From NCBI RefSeq assembly GCF_000310245.1, contig NC_020505.1:1646001-1710000 (forward strand): 64,000 bases of DNA, in the 5' to 3' direction. Every line of letters starts with the position of its first letter. Position 1 is the first letter of the stretch. This DNA comes from Candidatus Sulfuricurvum sp. RIFRC-1 (GTDB lineage Bacteria; Campylobacterota; Campylobacteria; Campylobacterales; Sulfurimonadaceae). The notes below the pieces were generated by a model. It did not search any database. It was given only the letters and a program-made list of their open reading frames with translations, and had not been told where the DNA came from. The position numbers and the translations under genes were made by a program. Positions 47,531-57,553 of this stretch are shown in pieces.

Positions 47531-48690
47531 TTGTCACTCATCTTTCGAAATAATTTATAAAACTCATATGCGATCTTTGACCAATCGTATTGTGACACGA
47601 ATGAGATTGCATTTGCGCTCATCGTTGCTTTATCCTGCTGCAGTATGTATCTCATCGCATTGACGATAGAGTCCTGCTCATTAGCAACCCATTTACCGCA
47701 ACCTGCTTCTTCTATCCCTTCCCATGGTGTTTGATTACTGGCTATCCCCGGTGTCCCTGCCGCTAAACTTTCGGCAAACGCAATCCCAAAATTTTCCGTA
47801 TGGGAGGGCATTACAAATAAATCAGCATTGGCGAGAAAGGTTACTTTATCTTCGCCGTAGATCGGACCAATCAGGAAAACTCTTTTTTCAAGCCCTTTTG
47901 CCGCAATCTGCCGTACAAGATTATCTCTTTCCCCTTCATCATTCCCAGCTATCATCAAAACGGCATCGGAATCTTCTTGAACGAGGAGACTAAAAGCTTC
48001 AATCAAAATATCAAACCCTTTGACTTTATGAAGCCGCCCCAATGAGATGATTGTATGACTAACCTGAAGGTCTAGAGAGGTAAATTTTTTGACATATTCA
48101 TTCTTAGTAAATCTTTTCGGATTGCTAAATTCGTTCAGATTAATGCCATCTGTGATTAGAACCGTTTGGGCACCGGTAAAAAGAATTTTGACTTCATCAG
48201 CTTCTTTTTCGGAGGTTACATGCCACACAACAGACCCGACAAAAGGACGTATGAACCATTTAATCCAGCCTCGTTTAAAGCTTTCACGCTCTTTTAAACA
48301 CCACTCGCATAAACTCCCTCTAGGCGAGAGGAGTATCTTTTTCCCAAACAATCTCGAGTACAGCAATGCAATCGGGGTAGATACCGAAAATATCGACTGA
48401 ATATGAACCAAATCCGCCGCTAAAATATCCTTCCAAAGGTTCAATAATAAGGATAAAGAAAAGCGGTTGATCCTTGTTTCATTGTAATATTTAACACTAA
48501 AATGCTTTTGCATAGCAATAAATTTGTTGGGAATAACATCCAATTTCTGATCCACATGCGCATTAGTCGTTGAAACATAAACGTCGATCCCGAGCACTGC
48601 CAATGCTTCTGATAGGTTTAAAGTTGCATAGATAGGACCGCCGTATTTTACAGCCGGATAAAAGGAGGGGATCACGACACTAAGACGCAT
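47527..48690 (-). CDS. Family 4 glycosyltransferase
   Basis: 387 residues; GT-B fold, retaining. The N-domain has SVVIPSFYPAVKYGGPIYA and the C-domain has SLGRLHKVKGFDILIEAF and the E-x7-E motif in SHTENFGIAFAESLAAGTPG. No membrane helix. It builds the polysaccharide repeat; donor unknown. Directly between a polysaccharide deacetylase and the WaaE-like gene. Confidence 0.9.
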   Translation of the reverse strand: MRLSVVIPSFYPAVKYGGPIYATLNLSEALAVLGIDVYVSTTNAHVDQKLDVIPNKFIAMQKHFSVKYYNETRINRFSLSLLLNLWKDILAADLVHIQSIFSVSTPIALLYSRLFGKKILLSPRGSLCEWCLKERESFKRGWIKWFIRPFVGSVVWHVTSEKEADEVKILFTGAQTVLITDGINLNEFSNPKRFTKNEYVKKFTSLDLQVSHTIISLGRLHKVKGFDILIEAFSLLVQEDSDAVLMIAGNDEGERDNLVRQIAAKGLEKRVFLIGPIYGEDKVTFLANADLFVMPSHTENFGIAFAESLAAGTPGIASNQTPWEGIEEAGCGKWVANEQDSIVNAMRYILQQDKATMSANAISFVSQYDWSKIAYEFYKLFRKMSDK

Positions 48691-48691
48691 C

Positions 48692-49438
48692 TTATCCCCG
48701 GACCTGTTGTTTCAAATATCGACGATAAAAAATTTCTCCGCCACCTTGAAGATGATATAAAAAATCTTTGGAGCTTTCATGTTGGACAAAATTCCGTTTT
48801 ACAATATCATTAGATTCTGAAAAGCTTCCGGGGAGACAAGAATACTGTAATGTATAACCACTTTTTCTACTTAGTTCGACTACTTTATCGTTAAATCGTC
48901 CCCGTGGATAACAAAACTCATTTATTTCTATACCAAACATCTCTTCGAGACGTTGTTTGGATTCTTTGAGCTCTTTAGCAATTTCATCATCTGTTAATTC
49001 ATCCAGATTACGGTGAGTGAGAGTATGCGAGCCGATAGTGACCAATCCTGTATTTAACAGTTCAAACACTTCAGCTTTTGATAAATAATTTTTTCCACCC
49101 ATGTATTCTACAATTAAGAAAATTTTAACAGGGATTTGATTTTCTACAAAATAAGAAAAATTTTCATATAATCCACGAAAACCATCATCAAAAGTAATCA
49201 ACACCTCTCGCTCAGGATGTGTTATTTTATCGACAATCTTATACCCTTGCTCCTGTATGATATCAATATGCTTTTTAAACAGTTCTAAAGGCGTTGACAT
49301 AGAGGTATAGGAGTCATTACTATGGACATCGTGATAATAGATGACCTTACTTTCATCATTACGGTAAATAACCGACGAACACTTCATGAGAGTTGATTTA
49401 ATGATTTGTTTCAGCGCCATTTCCACTACCTTTGCCAT
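48692..49438 (-). CDS. Polysaccharide deacetylase family protein
   Basis: 248 residues of the NodB-homology fold: VIYYHDV, LITFDDGFRG (metal-binding Asp pair), IGSHTLTHRNLDEL (metal-binding His pair) and CYPRGRFND. No signal peptide is evident, so it may act on lipid-linked sugars in the cytoplasm or reach the outside by another way. Removal of acetyl or formyl groups is the family reaction. It overlaps the upstream glycosyltransferase by 13 bp. Confidence 0.88.
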   Translation of the reverse strand: MAKVVEMALKQIIKSTLMKCSSVIYRNDESKVIYYHDVHSNDSYTSMSTPLELFKKHIDIIQEQGYKIVDKITHPEREVLITFDDGFRGLYENFSYFVENQIPVKIFLIVEYMGGKNYLSKAEVFELLNTGLVTIGSHTLTHRNLDELTDDEIAKELKESKQRLEEMFGIEINEFCYPRGRFNDKVVELSRKSGYTLQYSCLPGSFSESNDIVKRNFVQHESSKDFLYHLQGGGEIFYRRYLKQQVRG

Positions 49439-50577
49439 TTTTGCAGCGCATCTAAAAACCGCTGAACATTTTTTTCCGGCGTAAATTCATCATGATAAAT
49501 TTTTTCAGAGTTCTTTCCATGTTCATCTATCATATTAGGATTGTCAATATAGAACTGCATTGCTTTAGCAAGTGCCTTGCTATTACCGGCTTGAACCCTA
49601 AAACCATTTTTATTTTCTTGAATAAGATGAAAAGCCGCGCCACATTGATCAGTTGAAATCATCGGTTTTCCCAATGCAGCCGCTTCATTTATAACAGCCC
49701 CCCAACCATCAAATAATGTAGGCAACACAAATACATCAGCAGAACATATATATTGAGGTACTATCTCAATAGACTTCGATCCGGTAAAAACAACGTTAAT
49801 CCCAAGATTTATAGCCATACGCACATAGCCTCCATCAGATTTGTCCTGTCCAACAAGAATTAAAAGCCAATTGTGACTATTTTGTAGTTTTGAAAATGCA
49901 TTTAATAATACGGTTATCCCTTTGCGGTCATCCAAAGAACCAGCATATAAGAACATCAATTTTTTTTCATGCTTTTTAAGATCATCAGGTAATTTTTCAG
50001 ACTTTCTCATTTTATCTATTGTATAAAACAGGTGCTCAATCTTGTTTTTTTGAACTCCCCAACCTATAAAATCCTGTTTAGCCAAATGACCCTGTGCAAA
50101 AACACCCATTGCATACTTGTTTATTTTATTGGCGTAATCACTTTTTAAGATTCTAGAGGCAAATGGTTGCAATAGATTAAACATCCAAACATTATAATGA
50201 AGTTTTCGCGCCAGGCCAATGCCGCTTCTTTCGCTCCAGTGAATCCATTTGAGATCATATTTTATCAATTTATTTAAAAGTTCTTTTGTGAATTCGTATG
50301 ATAATCCGGGAACAATATGAATCCTTTCTTCCCACGCTTCAACAGTATCCAAGGCATCATCAACCTCAGCAATCACATATTGTTCATTTTCAGGAAGATT
50401 GTCATTATCTTTCCAACCAAGAGCAGTTCTTTCATCATGGAAGCGCTCAAAATAACGAACTTGAAGGTCAATTTTCGGATGATCAGTTAGCGCTTGAAAA
50501 AAATAACTTTGGTGAGGAGATGCAATATTCTCCCAAATACAAATTTTTACAGGAATCGTCTCTCTCTTATTTAGCAT
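49426..50577 (-). CDS. Family 4 glycosyltransferase
   Basis: 383 residues; C-terminal GT-B domain with YAGSLDDRKGITVLLNAF and the E-x7-E region LPTLFDGWGAVINEAAALGKP. The N-terminal half is poorly conserved and starts KICIWENIASPHQSYFFQAL, a pattern of the acceptor domain. Overlaps the ligase/polymerase gene by 11 bp. Its sequence is more AT-rich than the housekeeping part of the window. Confidence 0.88.
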   Translation of the reverse strand: MLNKRETIPVKICIWENIASPHQSYFFQALTDHPKIDLQVRYFERFHDERTALGWKDNDNLPENEQYVIAEVDDALDTVEAWEERIHIVPGLSYEFTKELLNKLIKYDLKWIHWSERSGIGLARKLHYNVWMFNLLQPFASRILKSDYANKINKYAMGVFAQGHLAKQDFIGWGVQKNKIEHLFYTIDKMRKSEKLPDDLKKHEKKLMFLYAGSLDDRKGITVLLNAFSKLQNSHNWLLILVGQDKSDGGYVRMAINLGINVVFTGSKSIEIVPQYICSADVFVLPTLFDGWGAVINEAAALGKPMISTDQCGAAFHLIQENKNGFRVQAGNSKALAKAMQFYIDNPNMIDEHGKNSEKIYHDEFTPEKNVQRFLDALQKWQR

Positions 50578-51718
50578 TGTGATTGTATGCCTTGTGTTGT
50601 TCTTTTTTTAGATCACTTAATACCGTTAGCCCCAAACCGAGATAAAACCAAAACAAAAAGCCAGGTAACCCGCTAATCGAGAAAAGATAAGATTCAACAA
50701 TGGCATTCACCAGTATAAACGAAAGCATAAATCTGATATTTTTATCTATCTTGGTATTAAAAAGAACTTTTCCTGAAAAATAGAGCAACATAATAAAAAT
50801 CAATGTTGCCAAAACAGCGCCGTATTGGATATACATGGCAAGGTAAGAATTATGCGGATTTAAAACAAAATGCTGCTCCAATAAAAATAGCGGTACAACG
50901 CTCTCATCGATAAAAGCATACTTGTCCAATCCCCAGCCGAACCAAGGGTACTGCTGAAAGGTAGCAAGCCCATAAAAAAATTCCTGATCCCTCCCTGCTG
51001 TTGCCGATTCTGCAGACAATCGGTCCAAACCGCTTATAATATGAAGATCTGAAACGATATATAGACTTGCCAAAGCCACAATCCCGAGAGCCAAAATCTT
51101 TCGCCACGAGAAACCGGCAATTAAAAATCCAACTAGCACACCAACAACTGCAGCTCGGGAAGTACTGAGCAATACCAAAATAATGGTAAAAATCAGTAAT
51201 AAAATATTTCTTTTGGAAAAGCTTTTTTCTATCAGTATAAGCCCAAACGCCATTGCAGCCACAAGCCCCAATTCATTTCGAGTCCCGAAAATACCCGCAT
51301 ATCCTTCAGCAACTCCGAGCAAACTTGGTTCCAATATAACACTCAAAGCAAGAGTCAAAAGCAAACCGTTTTTTAATATCTTTGGAAATTGATCTATAAA
51401 GTAATCCCGATAATAATAGATTCCACCCATGGAAATTGATAATAGACCGAATTTGACGATCATATATTGCAACGCACTAAAAGAAGGATTTGCGATCAAA
51501 GCGACAAAATTTGCACATAAGATTACAACATAAGGGAGAAAAGCTTTATATGTATAGAGCCTCGGTTTGATCACTACCAAAAAAAAGCCATAGAAGATTG
51601 TTATAATATAGAAAGTGTACAGCACATAGTCGGTAATAAAATGAAATCTATTCATCAGTGAAAACAGCATTAAAAGCGTAAGTAGGAGAATGATCGTTTT
51701 TAGTAATCTGTGTTTCAT
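50567..51718 (-). CDS. O-antigen ligase/polymerase family protein (Wzy- or WaaL-like)
   Basis: 383 residues with about eleven membrane helices and one large periplasmic loop at about 225-285 containing FYGLATFQQYPWFGWGLDKY in part and HNSYLAMYIQYGA, the Wzy_C (O-antigen ligase) signature including the conserved H-N-x-x-L. In this locus, with a Wzx and Wzc/Wza present, polymerisation of repeats (Wzy) is the likelier job. The stop of the neighbouring gene overlaps by 4 bp. Confidence 0.88.
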   Translation of the reverse strand: MKHRLLKTIILLLTLLMLFSLMNRFHFITDYVLYTFYIITIFYGFFLVVIKPRLYTYKAFLPYVVILCANFVALIANPSFSALQYMIVKFGLLSISMGGIYYYRDYFIDQFPKILKNGLLLTLALSVILEPSLLGVAEGYAGIFGTRNELGLVAAMAFGLILIEKSFSKRNILLLIFTIILVLLSTSRAAVVGVLVGFLIAGFSWRKILALGIVALASLYIVSDLHIISGLDRLSAESATAGRDQEFFYGLATFQQYPWFGWGLDKYAFIDESVVPLFLLEQHFVLNPHNSYLAMYIQYGAVLATLIFIMLLYFSGKVLFNTKIDKNIRFMLSFILVNAIVESYLFSISGLPGFLFWFYLGLGLTVLSDLKKEQHKAYNHNAK

Positions 51719-52872
51719 AATAAACTCTTTTGCATAAAGTCAAGGACAAATAGATCAATATCCAAATGATAAACCGATGTTCTACGTTCTGTCATTCTAA
51801 AATGTATCAATTCAGCCAGTCTTCTCTCATCGTGCGGTTCTATCAGAGAATATGTTCGTTCTTCTTTTTTGATCAATTCTTCAATTCCTTGTCCTTTAAC
51901 GGCAATAACCGGTATGCCCACTTGCAGTGCTTCGGTATAAACACACCCCAATGCCTCATAATATGAGGGAAGGACAAACAAATCCAACGAGTTGTAAAAT
52001 ATATTTAGTTCAGTATGATCAATTTCCGCATGAAACTCAACATAAGACTCAAGCTTATGCTTTGCAATAAAAGCCTTTGCTTCAATCAGTGTCGGTCCGC
52101 TCCCGATAAATTTGATTATAAGTGTTTTACCGCTTTCCACCACTATTTTCAATGCTTTCAACAGTGTTAGATGATCTTTTAGCGGCCAAAAGTTGCCGAT
52201 ACACCCGATTGTAAAAATATCGGATTGCTCCACTTCTTCCAATTCATAAAATTTCCCCGTATCAACACCATTATACAAAATATAAGCATTAGGATTGCAA
52301 AAACCTTTGATTGCCCCTAATGCATCGATCACTTTTTGACTCACCCCGACATTAAGATCTGTTGTATTGACGATATCAATGAACTTGCGATGCATATAGC
52401 TCCTATTAAGTTCTCGTAGTTTACCCTTTAATATCCTGCCGTTCTCTGTTTGAAAAACATCCAAACCATGATGCTGAATAAAATTTTTGATGCCAAACTC
52501 ATTACCAAGAGCTACGCTCAAAACACCCGCTGGATAGATAACATGTGAATGTATTATGGCTACATCAGACATGGAAATACCGATTGTCTTTTGAATAAAC
52601 TCTTTTAATCTATAAAGGTTGATAGCCTGAAATAACCCAGGCAATACAGACGATGGAAAATCTAACACTTTAAAGTTATAAACCTTCACACCCTGATACT
52701 CATAATTAACGACACTGTTTTTATCGTAAAATGACATCAATTTTATCACGATAACGTCATAATCACTGTTTCTCGTGATCGCTTTGACCTGATCAAAAAT
52801 ATAAGGCCCTCGGAAGCTCTCTTCTGTAGGAAAAAATGGGGTCAGTTGCAGATATTTTTTTTTCATCATCAT
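51715..52872 (-). CDS. Family 4 glycosyltransferase
   Basis: 385 residues; QLTPFFPTEESFRGPYIFDQV at the N-terminus in part, IGCIGNFWPLKDHLTLLKA (nucleotide site) and SYYEALGCVYTEALQVGIPVIA (E-x7-E). No membrane helix. Adds a sugar to the repeat; donor unknown. The stop overlaps the polymerase start by 4 bp. Confidence 0.9.
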   Translation of the reverse strand: MMMKKKYLQLTPFFPTEESFRGPYIFDQVKAITRNSDYDVIVIKLMSFYDKNSVVNYEYQGVKVYNFKVLDFPSSVLPGLFQAINLYRLKEFIQKTIGISMSDVAIIHSHVIYPAGVLSVALGNEFGIKNFIQHHGLDVFQTENGRILKGKLRELNRSYMHRKFIDIVNTTDLNVGVSQKVIDALGAIKGFCNPNAYILYNGVDTGKFYELEEVEQSDIFTIGCIGNFWPLKDHLTLLKALKIVVESGKTLIIKFIGSGPTLIEAKAFIAKHKLESYVEFHAEIDHTELNIFYNSLDLFVLPSYYEALGCVYTEALQVGIPVIAVKGQGIEELIKKEERTYSLIEPHDERRLAELIHFRMTERRTSVYHLDIDLFVLDFMQKSLL

Positions 52873-52890
52873 CCATAAAATATAATTATC

Positions 52891-53595
52891 TTAAATACAT
52901 GCTTTTAAACGATCAATTAGCATCTTTGAATATTTACCAATATCATAATGATGATCCCCAGGATCCTTATGTTTCAGATCTGAACGGACAAGATCATCTT
53001 CTCCCAGACACTCTTCATCCAAATCGAGGTAATTGATATTTTGGTCTTGGCAAAATTGCAAAATTTGACGGTTAAATTCAAGCGTTAGCACTGTCCTTTC
53101 CCTTTGAGTCGCTTCAACTTCTCTCCGCGCATTAGCCACCTCACCTCTGGAGCTATCATCAATGGTCGGCAAAGGGGTACTAATCACCACTACCGGACCA
53201 AAAGCTTGTAATGTTTTGATAAATCCGATGTACGTATCGACAGTTTCTTTCAACATCTCATTCACATCAGCCTGATACTTTTTGGCTCGATACCAGATGA
53301 CAAACCCTGTATCAACTTCTCCAAGCATCACAAGGATTTTATCATAATCTTTTTGATGAAGAGCCTCATCAAATTTTTTGAATGCCTGTGTCGTCGAATT
53401 CGGGTTTTCAAGACCGGACGCGGTTGCCCCGCCTACAGAACAAACTCGAAAGTAGGTCAACGGAAAAGCCTGGATAAAATTTCGATGGGAAAAGACTTCG
53501 ACATGCGAATCGCCTATCACCAGAATTTTCTCCAACGAGAACCTTTGATGGAAGTCCCTGAAAAAATTTGTTATGCTACTACGAAGTGACACCAT
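52891..53595 (-). CDS. SGNH/GDSL-type hydrolase-like protein
   Basis: 234 residues. An SGNH fold is suggested by ILVIGDSHVEVFSH (block I, with Ser in GDS), SVGGATASG (block II, Gly), MLGEVDTG in place of GxND (block III), and DPGDHHYDIGKYSKM near the C-terminus carrying a D-x-x-H-like pair (block V). Such proteins esterify or de-esterify glycans. There is no obvious signal peptide. It lies between the flippase and a glycosyltransferase gene. Block III departs from consensus, so activity is uncertain. Confidence 0.7.
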   Translation of the reverse strand: MVSLRSSITNFFRDFHQRFSLEKILVIGDSHVEVFSHRNFIQAFPLTYFRVCSVGGATASGLENPNSTTQAFKKFDEALHQKDYDKILVMLGEVDTGFVIWYRAKKYQADVNEMLKETVDTYIGFIKTLQAFGPVVVISTPLPTIDDSSRGEVANARREVEATQRERTVLTLEFNRQILQFCQDQNINYLDLDEECLGEDDLVRSDLKHKDPGDHHYDIGKYSKMLIDRLKACI

Positions 53596-53604
53596 CCCAA
53601 GCTC

Positions 53605-55071
53605 CTACTGTCGTTCATGCTTGATCATCTGCACGACCGACATGATTTTTTTATAAAATGGCAACCAGTAAACGGCCAGAATAATAACAGTGTATAAAAG
53701 ATAATCGCTGACTTGCCCGACATAGTCCGGTCTATAATACCCCGTCACACCGATCACTCCAAGCGTCATGACCAAGAGCCACAATGATGACACCGTCCAC
53801 GGTGTGAATCCGTACCTTTTTTTCACAAAAAAAACATGCAGAAGATTGATCAAAATCAGAGAAGAGGTATTAAGCCAAACAGCCGCTTCCAGTCCAAAGC
53901 GCGGGATCAGCCAAAGAGACAACCCCAGCATCAAAATAACATTGCCTACTTTAATATAGATTTCATCATTCTCCCTACCTCCCATCAATAACAGCATACC
54001 GGAATTACCAACAAATAAATTGATATAACTGCCAAAAACCAAAATAGCAAGAGGGGTGACAAACATCGCAACATTATCCCCGTACAAGGCTAAAATATCT
54101 TTTGCAAACAACATCAGCAAAACGATGAATGGAGCAGTGATGATATTAACGATAAACGTCGAGTCTTTAAAGAGGTACTCGAGTTTCTCCATCTCCCCCA
54201 CGGCACTCAGTTTTGAGATGAGAGGGGCAAAAACAGAATTTAGATTTACCAGTAAAAATGCCGATAATCCTGCGATAGTCGTCAAAATCGTATAAACGCC
54301 GATATCCGAAGCCGGAAGCGAAGTGCTCATAATCAGGAGAATCGCATACCCTTCGCCAAACCCGACCAAAGCGTAAAAATACATTTTTTTTCCAAACCGT
54401 ATGGTTTCCAAATGTTCAAACACCTGCCGAATAGGAAACGGAACCAATATAGAGAGTTTTGAGCGGTCAAATTTGAAGGTCATAATAATGACGACAAATA
54501 TAAGCGTCAATACTTCAATCCATACAAAATAACGGATATCATCCGTAAAGGTAAAAACAACAAAGGTCAAAATCGCCCGGACAGAAATAATGACAAATGT
54601 TCCGTAAAATACAATTTCCCTGATCTTTAACAAAGAACGGTAGGCAGCATAGAGAGTAGACATGTATAATGTCAGAGGAATATACAATGCTGAATAGAAC
54701 ACTATCTCTTTCAGCGTTTGATCAGCCTCAGCAAATATACCTGCAATCTGATAGTGAAATAACATTACTACTACGGCAGACAGAGCACCGATCCCCAATG
54801 AATATTGCAGACCAAACGACGCCAGATGATCAGCTTGTTCCTGTTTTCCTTTTGCGAGCAGCGCCGGCAAATACCGTAGCAATATCTGAGGTACGGCCAG
54901 GGCGATGAATACCGTGACAGTGCTAACGACGGTCTGACCAATGATATATTTTCCAAAATCATCCATTCCTACAGCCCGGATCAGATACATTTTTACGAAA
55001 AACCCGACGGCAAAACCGAATATCGATCCCAGCATGCTCCAGCTAGCTTGGTTAATCACCTTGGTCAGCAT
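53605..55071 (-). CDS. Polysaccharide flippase (Wzx, MOP superfamily)
   Basis: 488 residues with about fourteen membrane helices, starting INQASWSMLGSIFGFAVGFF, the typical N-terminus of Wzx-type flippases, and with LILINLLHVFFVKKRYGF near the C-terminus. It would move undecaprenyl-PP-linked repeat units to the periplasmic face. It lies in the middle of the glycosyltransferase block, 37 bp after the sulfotransferase gene. Confidence 0.9.
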   Translation of the reverse strand: MLTKVINQASWSMLGSIFGFAVGFFVKMYLIRAVGMDDFGKYIIGQTVVSTVTVFIALAVPQILLRYLPALLAKGKQEQADHLASFGLQYSLGIGALSAVVVMLFHYQIAGIFAEADQTLKEIVFYSALYIPLTLYMSTLYAAYRSLLKIREIVFYGTFVIISVRAILTFVVFTFTDDIRYFVWIEVLTLIFVVIIMTFKFDRSKLSILVPFPIRQVFEHLETIRFGKKMYFYALVGFGEGYAILLIMSTSLPASDIGVYTILTTIAGLSAFLLVNLNSVFAPLISKLSAVGEMEKLEYLFKDSTFIVNIITAPFIVLLMLFAKDILALYGDNVAMFVTPLAILVFGSYINLFVGNSGMLLLMGGRENDEIYIKVGNVILMLGLSLWLIPRFGLEAAVWLNTSSLILINLLHVFFVKKRYGFTPWTVSSLWLLVMTLGVIGVTGYYRPDYVGQVSDYLLYTVIILAVYWLPFYKKIMSVVQMIKHERQ

Positions 55072-55108
55072 AAAAAGCCTTGCTCCTTAAACACCTTAAA
55101 GTATCTCA

Positions 55109-55828
55109 TCAAAACTCATATCCAAACATCCGGATGTCATTTTGATACAACTCTGCGACCTTTTGTATCATTTCAGGGGTGTAGGCCGCACGGTAATTTT
55201 CCTCTTTACTCTCACCTGTTTTATTCCGGTGTTGCAGTGATGACCCTTGCTGCAGGACCGAACGGATATGTTCAAAATCAAACTCAAAATGTTCAAAACG
55301 TCCGACATAATCAACAACAAGATTCATCTGTGCATCATAAATATAACGATATTGGGGGATAAAATGAGTCCATGTTTCGATATTGGCTTCATTCATACCC
55401 TCCATTACAAAGGATTCAAACGAATCATAGTTTTTCAGCACATCGTCTGAAAACTGTTTATCCAAATGGTTCATCCCCCCATTTTTTAAAAAATTATAGG
55501 CCGATAGCAATCTATCCCATGGATTTCGTACAAATGTAAATTTAAAATAACTTTCGTACCGTCTCTTTCCATACATGCGTAAAAATCTTTCATAGGTTGG
55601 ATGGCCAAATCCGTTTGCTTCTTCGCCATAAAGACTTTTAATAATAGAAATTCCGCCAGCTTTGGGAATATGTATAAAAATACTTTTTGTTTCATCAAAT
55701 CGATAATAGGTATGCTTAGGGGTTTTTCTGAGATTTTCGTACTCACGGTAAGTCTCACGATCTTTTATAGTTCGACGGACGAATTCTGGCACTAATCCCC
55801 TATATAATCTTTTCATTAATTTTTCCAT
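55109..55828 (-). CDS. Carbohydrate sulfotransferase (sulfotransferase family 2)
   Basis: 239 residues. The 5'-phosphosulfate-binding loop is FIHIPKAGGISIIKSLYG (family: HIPKAGGTS, here Ile for Thr) and the 3'-phosphate-binding part is FTFVRNPWDRLLSAYNFL; the C-terminal KVAELYQNDIRMFGYEF closes the domain. PAPS would be the donor. There is no signal peptide, so it acts in the cytoplasm, probably on a lipid-linked sugar, and predicts a sulfated polysaccharide. Confidence 0.88.
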   Translation of the reverse strand: MEKLMKRLYRGLVPEFVRRTIKDRETYREYENLRKTPKHTYYRFDETKSIFIHIPKAGGISIIKSLYGEEANGFGHPTYERFLRMYGKRRYESYFKFTFVRNPWDRLLSAYNFLKNGGMNHLDKQFSDDVLKNYDSFESFVMEGMNEANIETWTHFIPQYRYIYDAQMNLVVDYVGRFEHFEFDFEHIRSVLQQGSSLQHRNKTGESKEENYRAAYTPEMIQKVAELYQNDIRMFGYEF

Positions 55829-55840
55829 CCCACAATAATT

Positions 55841-57553
55841 TTATATTTCATACACATAAATTTTCCAAAAATACTCTTTATTTTGGAAGACCTTCAGCAA
55901 TCTGATTTCTGGATTCTTTTCCAGTTCATAAGCAGAAAGCAGATACGTGACACTCAGTTTTTTCATTTGCTGAAAATTAAGTTCTGACACATTTATGATT
56001 TTGGCTTCAGGCTTATTTCCCATATATACAGATTTCAATTGTGAAACTTGCAAATAACAATTGCTTCCCCAATAATCAAATTCCTTTTTTAAATCAGAAT
56101 TACTACTCAAAGTTTTTTCAATAATTTTTCTAAATTCATATTTATAGCTTAAGGGATAATTTGCGCTATATCCTCCGATTGTTTGCATTCCATTGTATTG
56201 GGCAACAGCAGGGAAAAATCCTAAACAAGCCACCGTTGATTTGTTTGCATCGTAATTCAAATACGTTTTTATGTCATAGAATAATTCTGGCGAATAAAAT
56301 TCTTGAAATGAGGGCTGATCAGCCTTTTGTCCAACATAATAATCACTCTTAGAAAAGAGATAGCCTATCTGCAATAGTAGTAAAATCGATACAATATAAA
56401 TGGAATATTTAAAATATCTGGCAATAATACTTAAAGCCAGAGCGAAAACAATATACCATAGCATTGGATTAAGCCATGCGATTCTACTCATATTAAACTC
56501 TTTGAATAATAGAACCTGTTCTTTAACATAATCAAAGGGAGGGTAATACCACAATTTTAAAATAAAAGAAAATATGATAAGCAATATGATCAATTTTAGG
56601 ATTAAAAGATAATCTTTATCCCATTTTTTTAGTGTGATCATCGTTGCTAAAAAAAGTGATAAACCTATAAAATAGGTATGAAAAGTTTCAACATGAGCAT
56701 GATGTCCATAAACCAAATAGGTGGAAATTGATTTTAAGTATAAATAAATATTATTTACATCACCATTCATTGCTTTTGCAATTGACATCTCGCTCCTATG
56801 GGATACAAAATCACTGGGTAATAACATGCCAAATACCAATCGATAATTGATGATTAAAGAAATAAATGTTAAAAAAGTAATGGCAAAAAATAATTTGCGA
56901 TGCAGTGTTCTGGTTTGTATTAGATCATAAATAAAAAAAGAAAAGGCCAATAATAGAAAAAAGAAATGAACTAAAACAAGAGAACTGTAAAAAGGGATAA
57001 ATGCGATGATGAGCCACTCAATCCATGTGTCTCTATTTTTATAAATATTTAAAAATGCGAATAACACCAAAGGCAGACCAGCGACAGACAAGCCGGCTGA
57101 AGGCCAAAAAGGCAATAGAGCAAATGACAGTGCAACACCGTGTATAATTATTTTATTTGCAGTGGATAATTGATCGACAATAATATATTTTTTTAATAAA
57201 AAAAACATACCGACATACGCAACTACGCGCATAAGCAATTGATTGATAGCATGAGCATAGACAACTCCGAACCAAACATTTAGCCACAGTACCATATCTA
57301 ATTCATTTCCGAATGCTATGCGTGGAATCCCATTCATCATAGTATTAATTATTGTGGACGAAGAGGCGAATATGAGATTATTATCTATCAATATTTTGTG
57401 CCAAATAACATTGGAATCTAAATGATCGCCAATCCGCATATAAGCATCTTCCCCAAATATGAACCATGGCGCGATATATAAAATGATTACAAGTAAAGAA
57501 ACAATATGAAACTTCATACTTGAAATTAGATGTAAGAATCCTAATTTATTCAT
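55841..57553 (-). CDS. Large membrane protein, DUF6044/GT-C-like
   Basis: 570 residues with about ten to twelve helices in the first 420 residues and a soluble C-terminal part. The first loop has IFGEDAYMRIGDHLDSNV, whose acidic residues sit where GT-C transferases keep a catalytic Asp, and I connect it with DUF6044 (Bacillus YkoS-like), which is often beside a GtrB-type transferase. It would take an undecaprenyl-phosphate-linked sugar on the outer face. It is the last of a five-gene run and overlaps the aminotransferase gene by 8 bp. AT-rich. Confidence 0.65.
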   Translation of the reverse strand: MNKLGFLHLISSMKFHIVSLLVIILYIAPWFIFGEDAYMRIGDHLDSNVIWHKILIDNNLIFASSSTIINTMMNGIPRIAFGNELDMVLWLNVWFGVVYAHAINQLLMRVVAYVGMFFLLKKYIIVDQLSTANKIIIHGVALSFALLPFWPSAGLSVAGLPLVLFAFLNIYKNRDTWIEWLIIAFIPFYSSLVLVHFFFLLLAFSFFIYDLIQTRTLHRKLFFAITFLTFISLIINYRLVFGMLLPSDFVSHRSEMSIAKAMNGDVNNIYLYLKSISTYLVYGHHAHVETFHTYFIGLSLFLATMITLKKWDKDYLLILKLIILLIIFSFILKLWYYPPFDYVKEQVLLFKEFNMSRIAWLNPMLWYIVFALALSIIARYFKYSIYIVSILLLLQIGYLFSKSDYYVGQKADQPSFQEFYSPELFYDIKTYLNYDANKSTVACLGFFPAVAQYNGMQTIGGYSANYPLSYKYEFRKIIEKTLSSNSDLKKEFDYWGSNCYLQVSQLKSVYMGNKPEAKIINVSELNFQQMKKLSVTYLLSAYELEKNPEIRLLKVFQNKEYFWKIYVYEI

